Position numbers and translations under genes: made by a program
Shown: in pieces, positions 1 to 10,353 of the stretch
Position numbering within the stretch: the stretch's first letter is position 1
How the letters are laid out: each line of letters starts with the position of its first letter
Assembly (NCBI GenBank): GCA_942159475.1
Contig: OW804098.1
Coordinates: forward strand, 115,184,218-115,248,217
Length of the DNA: 64,000 bases
Reading direction: 5' to 3'
Source: Sthenelais limicola
Lineage: Eukaryota > Annelida > Polychaeta > Phyllodocida > Sigalionidae
Notes under the pieces: model-generated
The model's input: only the letters and a program-made list of their open reading frames with translations
Told to the model about the DNA's origin: nothing
Databases searched by the model: none

Positions 1-168
1 TATTCTAAGAACTAACTGAGGTAGACTAGACTTGCCCTAGTCACCTTACATAATTAATATAATATTCATAATTCAATGTAACCTTATATAATAATATTGG
101 GTAATGTATATAACATATCATTAGGTGATATTACGTAATGTTATATCATGGCATTATGGATCGTGACA
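1..168 (-). repeat. 3' LTR (partial) of Ty3/gypsy element 1
   Basis: These 168 bases match 10796-10963 with no difference that I can see. On the minus strand the LTR begins TGTCACGATCC at base 168 and runs off the left edge of the window, so about 440 bp of this LTR is missing. Identity to the other LTR points to a recent insertion. Confidence 0.93.
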
Positions 169-182
169 TAACGCCCCCAACT
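169..182 (-). other. polypurine tract of element 1
   Basis: On the minus strand the bases just before the LTR read AGTTGGGGGCGTTA. A G-rich purine run in this position is the usual primer for plus-strand DNA synthesis in Ty3/gypsy elements. Confidence 0.7.
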
Positions 183-962
183 CCGACGGATGTCTCTCCG
201 TAGACATATAATATTTTCAAACATTTGTGCAATTTTTATACAACAATGGAAGGTAAAAAAAATGAAACCATGGTGCGAATCATAAAATATGTATAGGAGG
301 TGTATTTGAATTATTTCTACAACGTTATTACTAATATCTTGGCTCGTATACGTAGATTTGTTCCATAAAAACCTCTGTCAGCCTATGGGCCGGGCGTGGA
401 GACATTTTAGTCCTCTGGTAACAAAAATGTGGGTTCATTCATGCGAACTATAATACCTTTGTTAATTGTACAAAATAAAGAATAGTCACATATGTCTCTT
501 GACTTTAACCTTTTTGTGGTTCTTATGTGTATTCGGTATACTGTTCGCTCCCTTATTATACGTAGAGCAATATTTTAACGTGTGATAACCTTCACTGCTA
601 CTCATGGTAAATATCAGTCTGAACCTTCAAAAATACTAAACATAACTAATCAATCAATCTAGAACATTCATATGGCGAGCTCATATATAGATATATTTGG
701 TCAGAGTTGAAAAACATAACCATGACCGATATCTGTACTTAAGGTAAGAGTTCTATCTACTTATTGGTCAGAGTTGAAAAACATAACCCTGGCCGATATC
801 TGTACCTTTTTTTTTTTTCTAGAATTCGTCTGAAAAATATAAATGTCAATTATACATTTCACATAGTTTTTATGCAGTGCTAAATAAGACAATTCCCTTC
901 TGGTGTCATTGAAAATTGGTCGTCATACACTCTTGAACTTGAGTATTTAAATCATTTTAAAT
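183..962 (-). other. 3' noncoding region of element 1
   Basis: About 780 bp between the env-like stop codon and the LTR. It holds no long reading frame. A roughly 43-bp segment occurs twice, near 697-739 and 763-806, as an imperfect direct repeat containing the core CCGATATCTGTAC. Nothing else stands out. Confidence 0.6.
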
Positions 963-3680
963 TTATTCGGCTGATATGTCAGTAGGTTTGTAAGAGAAAG
1001 CTTTAGCAAAGTTGAGTAGAGGATTTATTGGTTCCTCTGACTTCATTTCTACAATGTGGTTATCCTTTTCCTCTATGTTATCATTAGTATTGGAGATGGT
1101 CACTGGTTTGCTAAAATTCGATATCATTACTACACGCTTGGGTATGGTCTCATCGTCGAGCATGCCTTTCATGGAAAAGTGTGCTTTTCGTGGCAATTGT
1201 ATGTCCGTTGGCAAGTAGAAGTCTTTCTCCTTGTCGTTAATCGACATTTTTAGTGGTCCTGACCATTCCAGATTGACCGTTGATTTGAAACATGAGGAAG
1301 TTGTGATATCAGTGATAATTGGAGCTGAAATTGGTGTCACCGAATCGATTTCATATGGGAGTTCGAGTAGGGGCAGGGAATAATGTGGATTTCCATATAA
1401 CTTTAGGATGATATGAGGCGTGGTTCTTGTTTTCTTTGAAATAAGTCCAATTTTCTTGGAGCAGCAGGTCTTGCATTTCTTAATGATTTTGATTGCGAGG
1501 TATATGAACATTACTATGATGAAGGCTGCAAACAAGTTCTTTGTGTCTTTGTGTGATAATAACTGGTTGATTATCTGAGGTGATTTAGTTGCTTGTGGGA
1601 CTTCAAATGTGTAAGATGAGTTCTTCTGTTTTGATATGATATCTTCCACCTCCGACAAGAATTTGTAACCACTCGCCGCCCTTGTGAAAGCTATCATTGG
1701 GGCTGCGCGGTGTGTGCGATATAGGGCGAATAGTGCCAATAACATAGATATGCATGAAAATAAGGGGGATAAATAGTCCCAAGCAGAGTTCTGAAATATT
1801 GTTGCAATCCAAGATTTCTCTTCTTCCACCTTTGCTTGGACATGTGGAATAACTAATTCTGTTGCATTCTTTAATATTGCATTTGCAAAAGGCAATAGGT
1901 CCACGCTTGTGGTTTCGTCCATTACAGGCCTGTTTGCAAGTTTTGCTAAGAAATGCGAAATATTTGGAGGAATGAATTGGATTGGCTTCCTGTGTGTGCT
2001 ACTTGCAGTAAAAGACGTCGTGTCAATCTGCATAGCATTCATAAAAGGTAAATTGGAGGTGTGTAGGTGATAATGAAACGATTCTGACTCGTTGCATGGT
2101 AGTCTGGAATTTGGTATGGAGATGTCTCCGATGATTGCAGTACAGAAACATGGAATTCCTAGAATTATGGTAGGTGTCGCCACATGTTTACTTGCTGGCG
2201 ACCCATGACATATCATGCTATAATATTTTTCGTTTGTAGTTACAAAATATTCGTCTTTTGAAATTGCCGTTATTCTTGTTTCTGGAATGCCCACAGGATA
2301 AATTGCAAACTTACATTTTTTGTATATGATTTCTGGAATATTCAGATATATGGCGACGATACAGGATGGAGATGTGCTATGAATTCTGGGTAAAGTCCTC
2401 TGACAGATCCTTATTGCCTCTCCGTTACACGCCTGTAGGTCCATAGTGGATAGTTCCAAGAATAGTCTTTCGTTAGTCGACACAGCTACAAAATTCACTT
2501 TGTTATTCAATACTGTCGTGCCTATTGTAGGGGTTGAATTTGTGTTGACAGGTATCGGAATAATCACCACTTGGTATATATTAAACACTGCCTCTGTCGA
2601 TGAAATGATGATAGGAATGTGTACGTATAGCAACTTGTTGCTATACATAAAAACTGAAACTTTCTGGGAGAAGTAGTAATCAACATTGGTAACAGCTACC
2701 CTTGATCCTGGTGCTGTCACTTTTAACTGTAAATCCACTCTTTTTAGATAATTATTTAGTTCTACTGGGTCTATTAGATCCGGAGTTAATATCCCCGTTG
2801 ATAAAAGTCTGAGAGAATTTGACACTGAATGTAGTGTTTGTAAGAATTGCGATTTGTGGCTCAACGTGGATATTGCTTCCATTAGCAAGGCAAGTTGGCT
2901 TCTTTCGTTGGCCGCATTCGCATCTATATTGCCTAATCTTAGTGTGAAATTTAAGTTCCACGCGTCCATATCTGTAGCCATGTCTGTTAAGACGCTATTG
3001 AGAATGCTCTTTTCTGATATGTACGTGTTTTTAAAAGATTTCTGTTCAAGAACTATTTTCTTTAGCAACTGCGCTGAATCGATATCCTGTTGTTTAAACG
3101 ATTGTAATACATAGTCGATGTTTGATAAGGCTCCTGCTATGTTTTGGATATCATTCATAGTGGCGAGACCGAATAATCCCTTGAACAAATCGCCCATAAA
3201 TCCGAGAACTGCTTCTCTCTTGTTCCTGTCCGATTTGGGTGAAATGGGATTTGATAGGAATAATCGTATGGTATCCATGGTCTGCCTAGTCTGGATTTGT
3301 ATTTCAGTTATCATAGAGTCTATAATTCTTGCTTGCTTAATCAGTGTTTCTGATAAATCCTCTTGATAAGCTGATGGGTACGAAAGAAATTTCATCTCCC
3401 TCTCGTAAGATATGGATGGTTTTGGCGCTTCTGGTATGTTGTATGGTACCGCTAGTACCATATCTGTAGAATCATGACCATTTACTATAGGGGCCGGCAA
3501 AGGCTCGAACAACACCCCTATATTTTGCCGTAATGTTGGCCGTGCCATGTCTGCTTCCCTACATACCGAAGCTATTCCCCACAAGAGGAGAATAATCCTA
3601 AATAAAAAATAAGATAAGTGAGCTACTAATACGCCAATATAAAAAATGTCTAGTTTTTGCAAATTGCAAAATAATTTCAT
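963..3680 (-). CDS. envelope-like fusion glycoprotein of element 1
   Basis: A 905-residue frame in the env position, downstream of pol in the same element. Visible features are a hydrophobic N-terminal segment (about residues 12-38, signal-like), a basic RNKR cleavage-type site at 152-155, a glycine/phenylalanine-rich segment right after it (156-172, fusion-peptide-like), scattered NxS/NxT sites, and two C-terminal hydrophobic segments (about 633-652 and 713-732). A long tail of roughly 170 residues follows the last one. This layout is known from invertebrate errantivirus Env and baculovirus F proteins; the link is inferred from architecture, not from an alignment. The frame has no stop or frameshift. 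A spliced subgenomic message is likely, with a possible acceptor CAG just before the ATG (about 3686). Whether it makes infectious particles cannot be told from sequence. Confidence 0.82.
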   Translation of the reverse strand: MKLFCNLQKLDIFYIGVLVAHLSYFLFRIILLLWGIASVCREADMARPTLRQNIGVLFEPLPAPIVNGHDSTDMVLAVPYNIPEAPKPSISYEREMKFLSYPSAYQEDLSETLIKQARIIDSMITEIQIQTRQTMDTIRLFLSNPISPKSDRNKREAVLGFMGDLFKGLFGLATMNDIQNIAGALSNIDYVLQSFKQQDIDSAQLLKKIVLEQKSFKNTYISEKSILNSVLTDMATDMDAWNLNFTLRLGNIDANAANERSQLALLMEAISTLSHKSQFLQTLHSVSNSLRLLSTGILTPDLIDPVELNNYLKRVDLQLKVTAPGSRVAVTNVDYYFSQKVSVFMYSNKLLYVHIPIIISSTEAVFNIYQVVIIPIPVNTNSTPTIGTTVLNNKVNFVAVSTNERLFLELSTMDLQACNGEAIRICQRTLPRIHSTSPSCIVAIYLNIPEIIYKKCKFAIYPVGIPETRITAISKDEYFVTTNEKYYSMICHGSPASKHVATPTIILGIPCFCTAIIGDISIPNSRLPCNESESFHYHLHTSNLPFMNAMQIDTTSFTASSTHRKPIQFIPPNISHFLAKLANRPVMDETTSVDLLPFANAILKNATELVIPHVQAKVEEEKSWIATIFQNSAWDYLSPLFSCISMLLALFALYRTHRAAPMIAFTRAASGYKFLSEVEDIISKQKNSSYTFEVPQATKSPQIINQLLSHKDTKNLFAAFIIVMFIYLAIKIIKKCKTCCSKKIGLISKKTRTTPHIILKLYGNPHYSLPLLELPYEIDSVTPISAPIITDITTSSCFKSTVNLEWSGPLKMSINDKEKDFYLPTDIQLPRKAHFSMKGMLDDETIPKRVVMISNFSKPVTISNTNDNIEEKDNHIVEMKSEEPINPLLNFAKAFSYKPTDISAE

Positions 3681-4396
3681 CCTCTGGTAGTTCCAGGGTA
3701 AAATTCAAGGTATATATGTGTCTTGGCACAGTCGATATATATGAACTGGATATGAATACAGTATGTATAGACATAATTACCTAGCCATAGCGTTAATCGA
3801 GCGAAGTCAAACTAATTTCGGCGAGTTGTCTAGCTGCGATGTTTACTGAATGCAATGTTTCAGAATACTGATGGGGATTCAAGGAGGTTATAGAGCTTTA
3901 TACCTATCTGTCACGTATTAAAGCGTGACCAGTGGGTTGGCTATGCCCCTGTGCCTATTATCTTAGGCATCGTAGGAAATAAAGCTTGTATGTGTTTTCT
4001 TTTCAGTTTGGAGTTATTGTACGTGCAAATGCCTGATAAAGCTTCTCGACCCGCAAGTTGCTGTTAATCCATATGTCGTCGCGACATTTCATATGGCTGG
4101 CATCCACACCTGCTATTGTTTCTGTATTCTATTATAGGGGAGGGCTTGTTCACTGCTGTAGGGATTAGGTGGGGAGGGAAGGCTTCGTGTAAAAATCTGG
4201 CTGTATATGACAATCGCGTGTTTGCTTGCTAAGCTTGTGACTTCGGTAGTGTCAAAATAAGAGCTTATAGAACAATACATGTGTAAATGACTGGCTAGAC
4301 ATTGAGTCTGGCGGCATATGCCGACTCTTTTGTGTACATGGATAATTAAGTGCAATTGAAATACATCTGACGGTTGTTGCTAGTTGTTCTTGAGGA
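3681..4396 (-). other. pol-env spacer of element 1
   Basis: About 716 bp between the pol stop and the env-like ATG, without a convincing reading frame. On the minus strand the bases just before the env ATG include CTACCAG, a plausible 3' splice site for a subgenomic env message. Confidence 0.5.
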
Positions 4397-7300
4397 TTAC
4401 CGTCGTTTCTGAAGCTTTGAATGTGAAGGTCTAGGTGAAATAATTGTGTCTGTCTTAAATAAAGGACTTTTTGGAATTATGTTTCCATCCTTTGTGTTCC
4501 AGTTCTTTTGTAGATGTTTGGGTACAGATTTGATAAGTCTACTAGCGAAAGGATTTTCTGAGACGTCCTGAACCCTTTTTAAACGATCTACATGATATGG
4601 TCTTTTTGTCAATTTATTTGTAAAAATATCTCTCAAGATAACTGAAGTATCTGAAACAAATTTACATACTAAGTATGGTCCTGAAAAAGTTCGTTGTAAT
4701 TTCTTACAAGAATGTTTCTCTATCAAGTTTGGTACCAATACATATACCAAGTCTCCTGATTGTACTTTTGTGTACGCGGCAGTCTTATCATAATGAGTTT
4801 TCATTTTTATTTTCTGAGCTGCCTGTCTATTCATGACCGCTTCATTCGCTAGATGCTGAGTAATCACCTTGTCCTGTATTGATTTAATGGTTGATTTCAG
4901 CTCGGTATCTAGTTTTAGCGATGAGTCTAGTATTGTGTTTGGGTGTCTCCCGTATATTAAGTAATATGGGCTAAAACCAGTTGTTTGGTTTGCTGTAGCA
5001 TTGAGAGAGAATACTATATGTTGTAAATACGTACTCCATTCCGCTTGACTTTCCATCGCATAAGCTCTGAGAGCTGTGTTTAAGCTGGAATTGTATCTCT
5101 CGACAAGCCCATTGCTCCTGGGTAAAAATGGTGAGGAGAAGATTTGTTTGATTCCATATTTGGAGCACCCGTTCTTAAAGATTTGCCCCGAATACGACGT
5201 GCCATTGTCTGACTGAAGGGTTTCTGGAACACCATGTTTGCAGATCAGACTTTCTATCACTCCTGAGATGGCACTGTGAGAATCAATCGTTTTAGTTGGA
5301 AATGCTAAGCAAAAGCGTGAATAATAGTCCAAAATGACGTGGACATATTTAAATCCTTCTTTACTCTCAGGTAATGGCCCAATAGCATCGATACATACTT
5401 GTTGAAAAGGGTATGAAGCTGGATTCCTCATCGTTAGCGGTGACTTTGGAGTCTTCTTAAGTTTCTTCGCTTTTAAACATGTATCACAAGAATTTACATA
5501 GTGTTTGATGTCCCTATTCATGTATCGCCAATATACCTTTGGGAGCATTGCTGATAACATTTTCAATTGTCCCACATGTCCTGCTAACGGATCATCGTGG
5601 AATATGTACAATATGTTTTCAATCCAGTCGTCTGGAATTACTATCTGAAGACTGAGGTGTCCATATTTCTTCCACATTTCAATTGAATGATGCATAAGTA
5701 TATTTTCCAATACAATAAAGTCTTTACTGTTGGAAATGACGTACCTTGCCATTTTCTTATCATCAGGTAATGCATCTTTTTCTAAGTAATTGATCATGGC
5801 TGATATGTAGTCGGTCTTGGCTTGCTCGCGTTTAAGGTTACTGAGGGAAAAACAATTTTCTGGCATCTTTGTTAGTATGTCAGTTATGTCAGTAAATTCC
5901 CTTGTCGCCTGAGCTTTCATGGAATTATCGGACTGATCTTTGTTTGATCTTGTCCTTGTGACCGCTACTAGGTTGAAATCTGACTTCAGCTGTTTGTTTT
6001 CAACGTGTGAATTTTTTGGCTTAGGATGTATGGCGACCGCTGCGTCCGAATTTTCCCGACGCGCTATAGCATTGATTCCTATGGCGTCCTTTTTGAAATT
6101 TGGGACGAATTCGGGCGCTATTGGATTAAGCTTGCGTTTGTTTGTGGCTTCTGAAATTTCTATTTCATTTATATCATCTGGTGTCAGGAAGGGCTCTTGG
6201 TGTAACTTGGTTATACCAGCACTCTCATTTGAGTTTGTCACAGTCAGTTGTCTTTCTGAATAATTCGGGTGATCTGCTGGGTATAACCACCTTGGAATCT
6301 TCAGGTCCAGGTTTGAAGTCAAAATCGGGTTGTAATTGTTTATGGGCTCCTTCTGACACCAGGAAAGCTCACAATCGCAGTAAATATGATGGGTCGATTC
6401 ATGTTTTAATATACCTTTCTTTGCCATGTTTAGTGGTTTCACTAGAATAGGAGGATCGCTGGGAGAGTAATATTTTTCCTCTGAGTTCCCATTGAATTTG
6501 ACTCTAGTAGCCACTCTTATTCTTTTTGCTTTGGGTGGTAATGGTGTCATTGCTTCCTTTTCTGAGTACACTCTTCTTGATAAAACATCAGGCCCTACGT
6601 TATTTTTCCCTTTCACGTGATGAATTTGGAAGGAAAATTGCTGGATTTCCAGCGCCCACCGGGCCATGCGATTTTTGTTTTGTTTATTTGTGAGAAGAGG
6701 TATAAGAGCTGCATGGTCTGTATATAGTTTGAATTCTCTGCCTTCCAAATAATGCCGAAAATGAAGCACAGAGTAGACCACTGCTAGCAGTTCTTTTTCA
6801 GTTGTGTTATAGTTGGATTCATGTTTTCTAAGACATCTGCCAGCAAAAGCAACGGGCCTCATTAAGCCCTGATCATCTATCTGGGATAACACGGATCCCA
6901 CGGATACATTACTTGCATCACAGGCAAGAATGAATTGTTTGTCAAAGTTAGGATAGTGTAATAATGCATCCTCACAAATTGCTTTCTTCATACAATTAAA
7001 CGCATTCTCACAAGCGTTATCCCACTGGAATTTTGAGTTAGCTTTTGTGAGAGCGTATAGAGGTTTTATTATTGTACTGAAATTCTTGATGAATCTTTTA
7101 AAGAATTGACATAATCCGTTGAATGATCTTACTTGGCTGACTGTCTTGGGTCTTGGAAAGGATCGTAGGGCTTCAATTTTTTCAGGGCATGGCTGTATAC
7201 CTTGTGGGGTCACTACCATGCCTAGAAAGTTGATCCTATCCAGGAAAAATTCGCATTTTCTGCGCTTGAGCTTAAGTCCCCCTTCCCTTAAAGCTTGGAA

Positions 7301-9019
7301 AACGTTGCTCAAGTCCCTAAAGTGATCTTCCTTGGTTTTTGAGAGTATCAATAAATCATCTAGATATGGGATCGCGCATTTGTACTGAAGTTTATTTAAA
7401 ATCATTGTAACCAAAGCGCAAAAAGCCTGCGGGGAAGTTTTTAAACCCATTGGAAGTACTTTATATCTATACTTTTTGCTGTAAGAGCAAAAAGCTGTGA
7501 TATCTCGGGATTTTTCCTCTAAAGAAATTTGATGGAATCCTTGTTGGGCATCGAGTTTGCTAAATATGGTTGGACGTAAATCGCCGACATATTCTAACGA
7601 TTCGTCTGCTCTGGGAGAGATTAAAGCCTGATTTATTAGATGCGCGTTGACGTACCTAAAATCTGTGACAAGTCTTTGGCCTCCGTCTGATTTTTGGACT
7701 AAAAATGACCTACTAGACCATGGCCCTGTCCTTGTCTCCTCAATTACCCCTTGAGCTTCTAATTTATTGCAAACCTCGTCAAAAGCTTGTGCTTTCTCCA
7801 AAGTTGTTCTGAAAGGAAGCATGTGACATGGTGTGGTATCCGGCTTCATATGTAACGAATGCTCATATAGTTTGGTTACACCTAGCTTATTGTCCGGACC
7901 CACAAAAACATCTTTGTATTTGTCTAGAATTATGTTCAACCGCTCCCTACCTTTGTCGTCTAAGACAGATGTGGGAGAAATATTTGGTGTTGAATCAATT
8001 GAGATGTCAGAAAATTCATTAATCTCGATGTCTGAATCGGCGTCAGAATCGGAAAACGACTCATCTGATTCTATGTGTCGTTCAGCAGCACCGCTTGACT
8101 GAACATTATTTAGAGAATCAATAGTATATTTCAAAGAATCTGGAACTTGTGATATTTCATTTTCCTTGACCCTGGTGAAAAGCCCCAATATTTGTCCCTT
8201 ATTGATTTTGTATGGACTCGTAGAAGTATTTAATAAAACTACTGGGTGCCTGTTCTTCTCACAGGGTCTCACAACGCTTCTTTGTATAATAAACGGTACG
8301 GTTACTCTTCTCTGCATATTATCTATGATACCATCCTCACAAATATCATAAATTGAGGTAATTTCACCCGTTACCGCATATTCTGAATGTGGGGGTATAA
8401 TTGCCGCCCTAACAGCCCTGACCGGCATATGTTCCGGCGAAGGGTCTGTTTCAAAACTTATGTGTGCTTTGTACTTTCTAAAGAAATCACAACCGAGTAT
8501 GATAGGCCTGTTTAGGTTAGGAATGACTGCAAAATGATGTATAAATTTGCTACCTTGAATATTAAATTCTAAAGTTGCCAACCTTTTGACATGTACGACC
8601 CCCCCATCAGCCACATATATTTTCCAGGTAATACGTTTTGTTTTAACAAATTCCCTTTGTGAACATCGCACTAGTAAGCGATCGTTAATTGCCGAAACTG
8701 AAGCTCCTGTGTCTACCAGGGCTGGTATATCTAGTTTATAACCTATAATTCTGAGACAACCATTTTCAATAATAGCAGATATGGGAACTGTCTTACCTAT
8801 CTCGCTGGTTTGTTTGAGGGTGATCGTTGCACTGTCTTCAACCTTTTTGCCGGTATTTGTAGTAAAGATTTTCTCGGTGTTATTACAAATAGGCACACAA
8901 TTATCATTTTCAAAATCGAAGTCCATGGAAATGTTCGTTTTACCGTCTGGTAAAGTCTCTTGCCCGACAGAGATTTGCGCACCAGGTCTAATTGGCCCTA
9001 ATAAGACTGGTGGTTGCCG
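4397..9019 (-). CDS. pol: Pol polyprotein of Ty3/gypsy element 1
   Basis: Polyprotein for reverse transcription and integration. Counted from the first ATG at 8926 (1509 aa) the order is: aspartic protease (DTGAS at 72-76); reverse transcriptase with catalytic YLDD near 522-525; RNase H (LACDAS near 668, TDHAAL near 738); integrase zinc-binding HHCC region (H near 1111, CDTC near 1145); DDE core (D near 1180, D in SDNG near 1238, E in VERYN near 1274, giving D-35-E spacing); and a GPY-like segment near 1412. No chromodomain was seen. The frame is open upstream of 8926 and overlaps the end of gag, lying -1 to it, so the natural N-terminus is probably made by frameshifting near 9019. Protease-RT-RNaseH-integrase order is diagnostic of Ty3/gypsy. 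There are no internal stops. Confidence 0.97.
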   Translation of the reverse strand, partial: RQPPVLLGPIRPGAQISVGQETLPDGKTNISMDFDFENDNCVPICNNTEKIFTTNTGKKVEDSATITLKQTSEIGKTVPISAIIENGCLRIIGYKLDIPALVDTGASVSAINDRLLVRCSQREFVKTKRITWKIYVADGGVVHVKRLATLEFNIQGSKFIHHFAVIPNLNRPIILGCDFFRKYKAHISFETDPSPEHMPVRAVRAAIIPPHSEYAVTGEITSIYDICEDGIIDNMQRRVTVPFIIQRSVVRPCEKNRHPVVLLNTSTSPYKINKGQILGLFTRVKENEISQVPDSLKYTIDSLNNVQSSGAAERHIESDESFSDSDADSDIEINEFSDISIDSTPNISPTSVLDDKGRERLNIILDKYKDVFVGPDNKLGVTKLYEHSLHMKPDTTPCHMLPFRTTLEKAQAFDEVCNKLEAQGVIEETRTGPWSSRSFLVQKSDGGQRLVTDFRYVNAHLINQALISPRADESLEYVGDLRPTIFSKLDAQQGFHQISLEEKSRDITAFCSYSKKYRYKVLPMGLKTSPQAFCALVTMILNKLQYKCAIPYLDDLLILSKTKEDHFRDLSNVFQALREGGLKLKRRKCEFFLDRINFLGMVVTPQGIQPCPEKIEALRSFPRPKTVSQVRSFNGLCQFFKRFIKNFSTIIKPLYALTKANSKFQWDNACENAFNCMKKAICEDALLHYPNFDKQFILACDASNVSVGSVLSQIDDQGLMRPVAFAGRCLRKHESNYNTTEKELLAVVYSVLHFRHYLEGREFKLYTDHAALIPLLTNKQNKNRMARWALEIQQFSFQIHHVKGKNNVGPDVLSRRVYSEKEAMTPLPPKAKRIRVATRVKFNGNSEEKYYSPSDPPILVKPLNMAKKGILKHESTHHIYCDCELSWCQKEPINNYNPILTSNLDLKIPRWLYPADHPNYSERQLTVTNSNESAGITKLHQEPFLTPDDINEIEISEATNKRKLNPIAPEFVPNFKKDAIGINAIARRENSDAAVAIHPKPKNSHVENKQLKSDFNLVAVTRTRSNKDQSDNSMKAQATREFTDITDILTKMPENCFSLSNLKREQAKTDYISAMINYLEKDALPDDKKMARYVISNSKDFIVLENILMHHSIEMWKKYGHLSLQIVIPDDWIENILYIFHDDPLAGHVGQLKMLSAMLPKVYWRYMNRDIKHYVNSCDTCLKAKKLKKTPKSPLTMRNPASYPFQQVCIDAIGPLPESKEGFKYVHVILDYYSRFCLAFPTKTIDSHSAISGVIESLICKHGVPETLQSDNGTSYSGQIFKNGCSKYGIKQIFSSPFLPRSNGLVERYNSSLNTALRAYAMESQAEWSTYLQHIVFSLNATANQTTGFSPYYLIYGRHPNTILDSSLKLDTELKSTIKSIQDKVITQHLANEAVMNRQAAQKIKMKTHYDKTAAYTKVQSGDLVYVLVPNLIEKHSCKKLQRTFSGPYLVCKFVSDTSVILRDIFTNKLTKRPYHVDRLKRVQDVSENPFASRLIKSVPKHLQKNWNTKDGNIIPKSPLFKTDTIISPRPSHSKLQKRR

Positions 9020-9025
9020 TTTCCC
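8980..9025 (-). promoter_or_regulatory. -1 ribosomal frameshift signal, element 1 gag/pol
   Basis: On the minus strand the gag codons read CAG GGA AAC, giving the heptamer G GGA AAC at 9025-9019 in the correct frame. After a 6-nt spacer (9018-9013), CACCAGTCT (9012-9004) can pair with AGACCTGGTG (8989-8980), making a 9-bp stem with one bulged C. The gag stop codon sits in the loop. Heptamer, spacing and stem match known retroviral -1 signals. Confidence 0.8.
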
Positions 9026-10185
9026 TGTCCTTGGGATTGTTGTCTGTATTGCAGAAATTGTTGGAATTCTGCCATTAACTGGTCGTTCATTCCTGAATTT
9101 TGCTGCTGGTTGTATTGTGGCTGTTGGTAGCCATTGTTCCAGTTGTTATTCCAACCTTGATTATTCTGCTCTCCGTTGTAGTTCTGGTTGTTATTATTCC
9201 AGTTACCTTTGCCTTTTCCCCTCCAGTTGCCACCACGGCCGCGCTTGTTACCGTTCCATCGGCCTCTTCCACGGCCTCTGCCCCGGCCGCGACCGTTGCC
9301 GCCTTGCCCTTGGTCGTTTCCCTGACCTTGGTCCATAACTTGAACCGTCTCGGTGACCGTTACCTTTGGCTCCTCTTTTTGCTTCGTCAGCACATCGATC
9401 TTCTCATGGAGAGATTTAATTTCCTCTTTGTGAGATTTAGTGAGGTCTGCACAAGTTTTGGCAATTATGGACGACAACTCTGTTGTGTCTATAGCGGGCT
9501 GCTTTCTGGATTTATCACTAGCTTCTGCCATTTTGGCAGCTTTAACAGCAGCATCATAAGTTATGGGGTTTTGAGCTAACACAATCGGAGCAAGGTTTGC
9601 ACGCAAACCTTCTATTAACTTTTCAATAGCTCCATCCTCATTGATGGCTCTAGCAGATATTATATCTCTCAGATATAATGAATAGTCCTCTACTGTTTCT
9701 GCGCTACCCTGTTTCCTCACTTGGGTTATTCGCAGATTTCTTTCGTCCGGCCTAAAGTATACTACCATAGCTTCCGATATTGCTAGATAGTCATTCCTAT
9801 CATTGGCTCCTATACGGATGTGGCGCTCATACCACTGCCTTGCTTTTCCATCCAGATATGTTGAAAAATATCGGGCTAAGGCTGGCAGATCATTATGGTA
9901 GGCTTGGGTAATATAGTGACGATATTCTTCTAGGAATTGAGTCGTAGTTACCGTCAATGTTGGTCCTTTGAACACTTCTGGCTTCCTTAAGTTAGGATCC
10001 TGGGCCCTCATAGCTACTAGGGCTTGGGCAAGTTGTTCGTTGGCCGGCTGTCGTATCGCCGCATCTATCCCTTGTTGAATTCGCAGGTTCAACTGTGGGT
10101 CTCTTTCCTCTAGATGATTCCGAAGCCGATCGTTTATAGCTTGGTCTAATACTCGTCGAGCCTCTGCTATTTCCGCCTCATTCAT
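8998..10185 (-). CDS. gag: Gag of Ty3/gypsy element 1
   Basis: A 395-residue frame upstream of pol. The middle (about 70-230) looks like a retrotransposon capsid domain, with the segment YLDGKARQWYERH and several predicted helices. The C-terminal third is an RG/GN/Q-rich tail (about 290-395) that presumably binds nucleic acid, because no CCHC zinc knuckle is present; env-bearing gypsy elements often lack one. Its stop is at 8998-9000, and the -1 site at 9025-9019 would divert some ribosomes into pol. The frame stays open upstream of the ATG for 72 more codons, through the leader and primer site into the LTR, so a longer non-AUG product is possible. Confidence 0.9.
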   Translation of the reverse strand: MNEAEIAEARRVLDQAINDRLRNHLEERDPQLNLRIQQGIDAAIRQPANEQLAQALVAMRAQDPNLRKPEVFKGPTLTVTTTQFLEEYRHYITQAYHNDLPALARYFSTYLDGKARQWYERHIRIGANDRNDYLAISEAMVVYFRPDERNLRITQVRKQGSAETVEDYSLYLRDIISARAINEDGAIEKLIEGLRANLAPIVLAQNPITYDAAVKAAKMAEASDKSRKQPAIDTTELSSIIAKTCADLTKSHKEEIKSLHEKIDVLTKQKEEPKVTVTETVQVMDQGQGNDQGQGGNGRGRGRGRGRGRWNGNKRGRGGNWRGKGKGNWNNNNQNYNGEQNNQGWNNNWNNGYQQPQYNQQQNSGMNDQLMAEFQQFLQYRQQSQGQGNGNHQSY

Positions 10186-10353
10186 GTTGATATGATGGAA
10201 TTGTAGAGCTATTTCTTCAAATTCGTCTGGTTCACGATATCGCTGAACAGGATTCTTCTTCTTATATTTTCTCTTCTTTGGAGAAACCTTGGTGACTACC
10301 CTGTTACGTAGGGTATGTGTCGCCAGGTTTAAAGGTTTAGGTTTTCCACCATT
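10186..10353 (-). other. 5' leader and primer-binding site of element 1
   Basis: The 168-nt leader between LTR and gag. Two bases inside the LTR boundary the minus strand reads TGGTGGAAAACC (10351-10340), in the position of a primer-binding site and starting with the usual TGG. I did not assign a tRNA. The leader has no stop in the gag frame. Confidence 0.65.

Noticed and set aside
9100..9579. Plus-strand open frame opposite gag of element 1
   Set aside because: Complement of the RG/GN-rich gag codons, giving a low-complexity V/T/A product.
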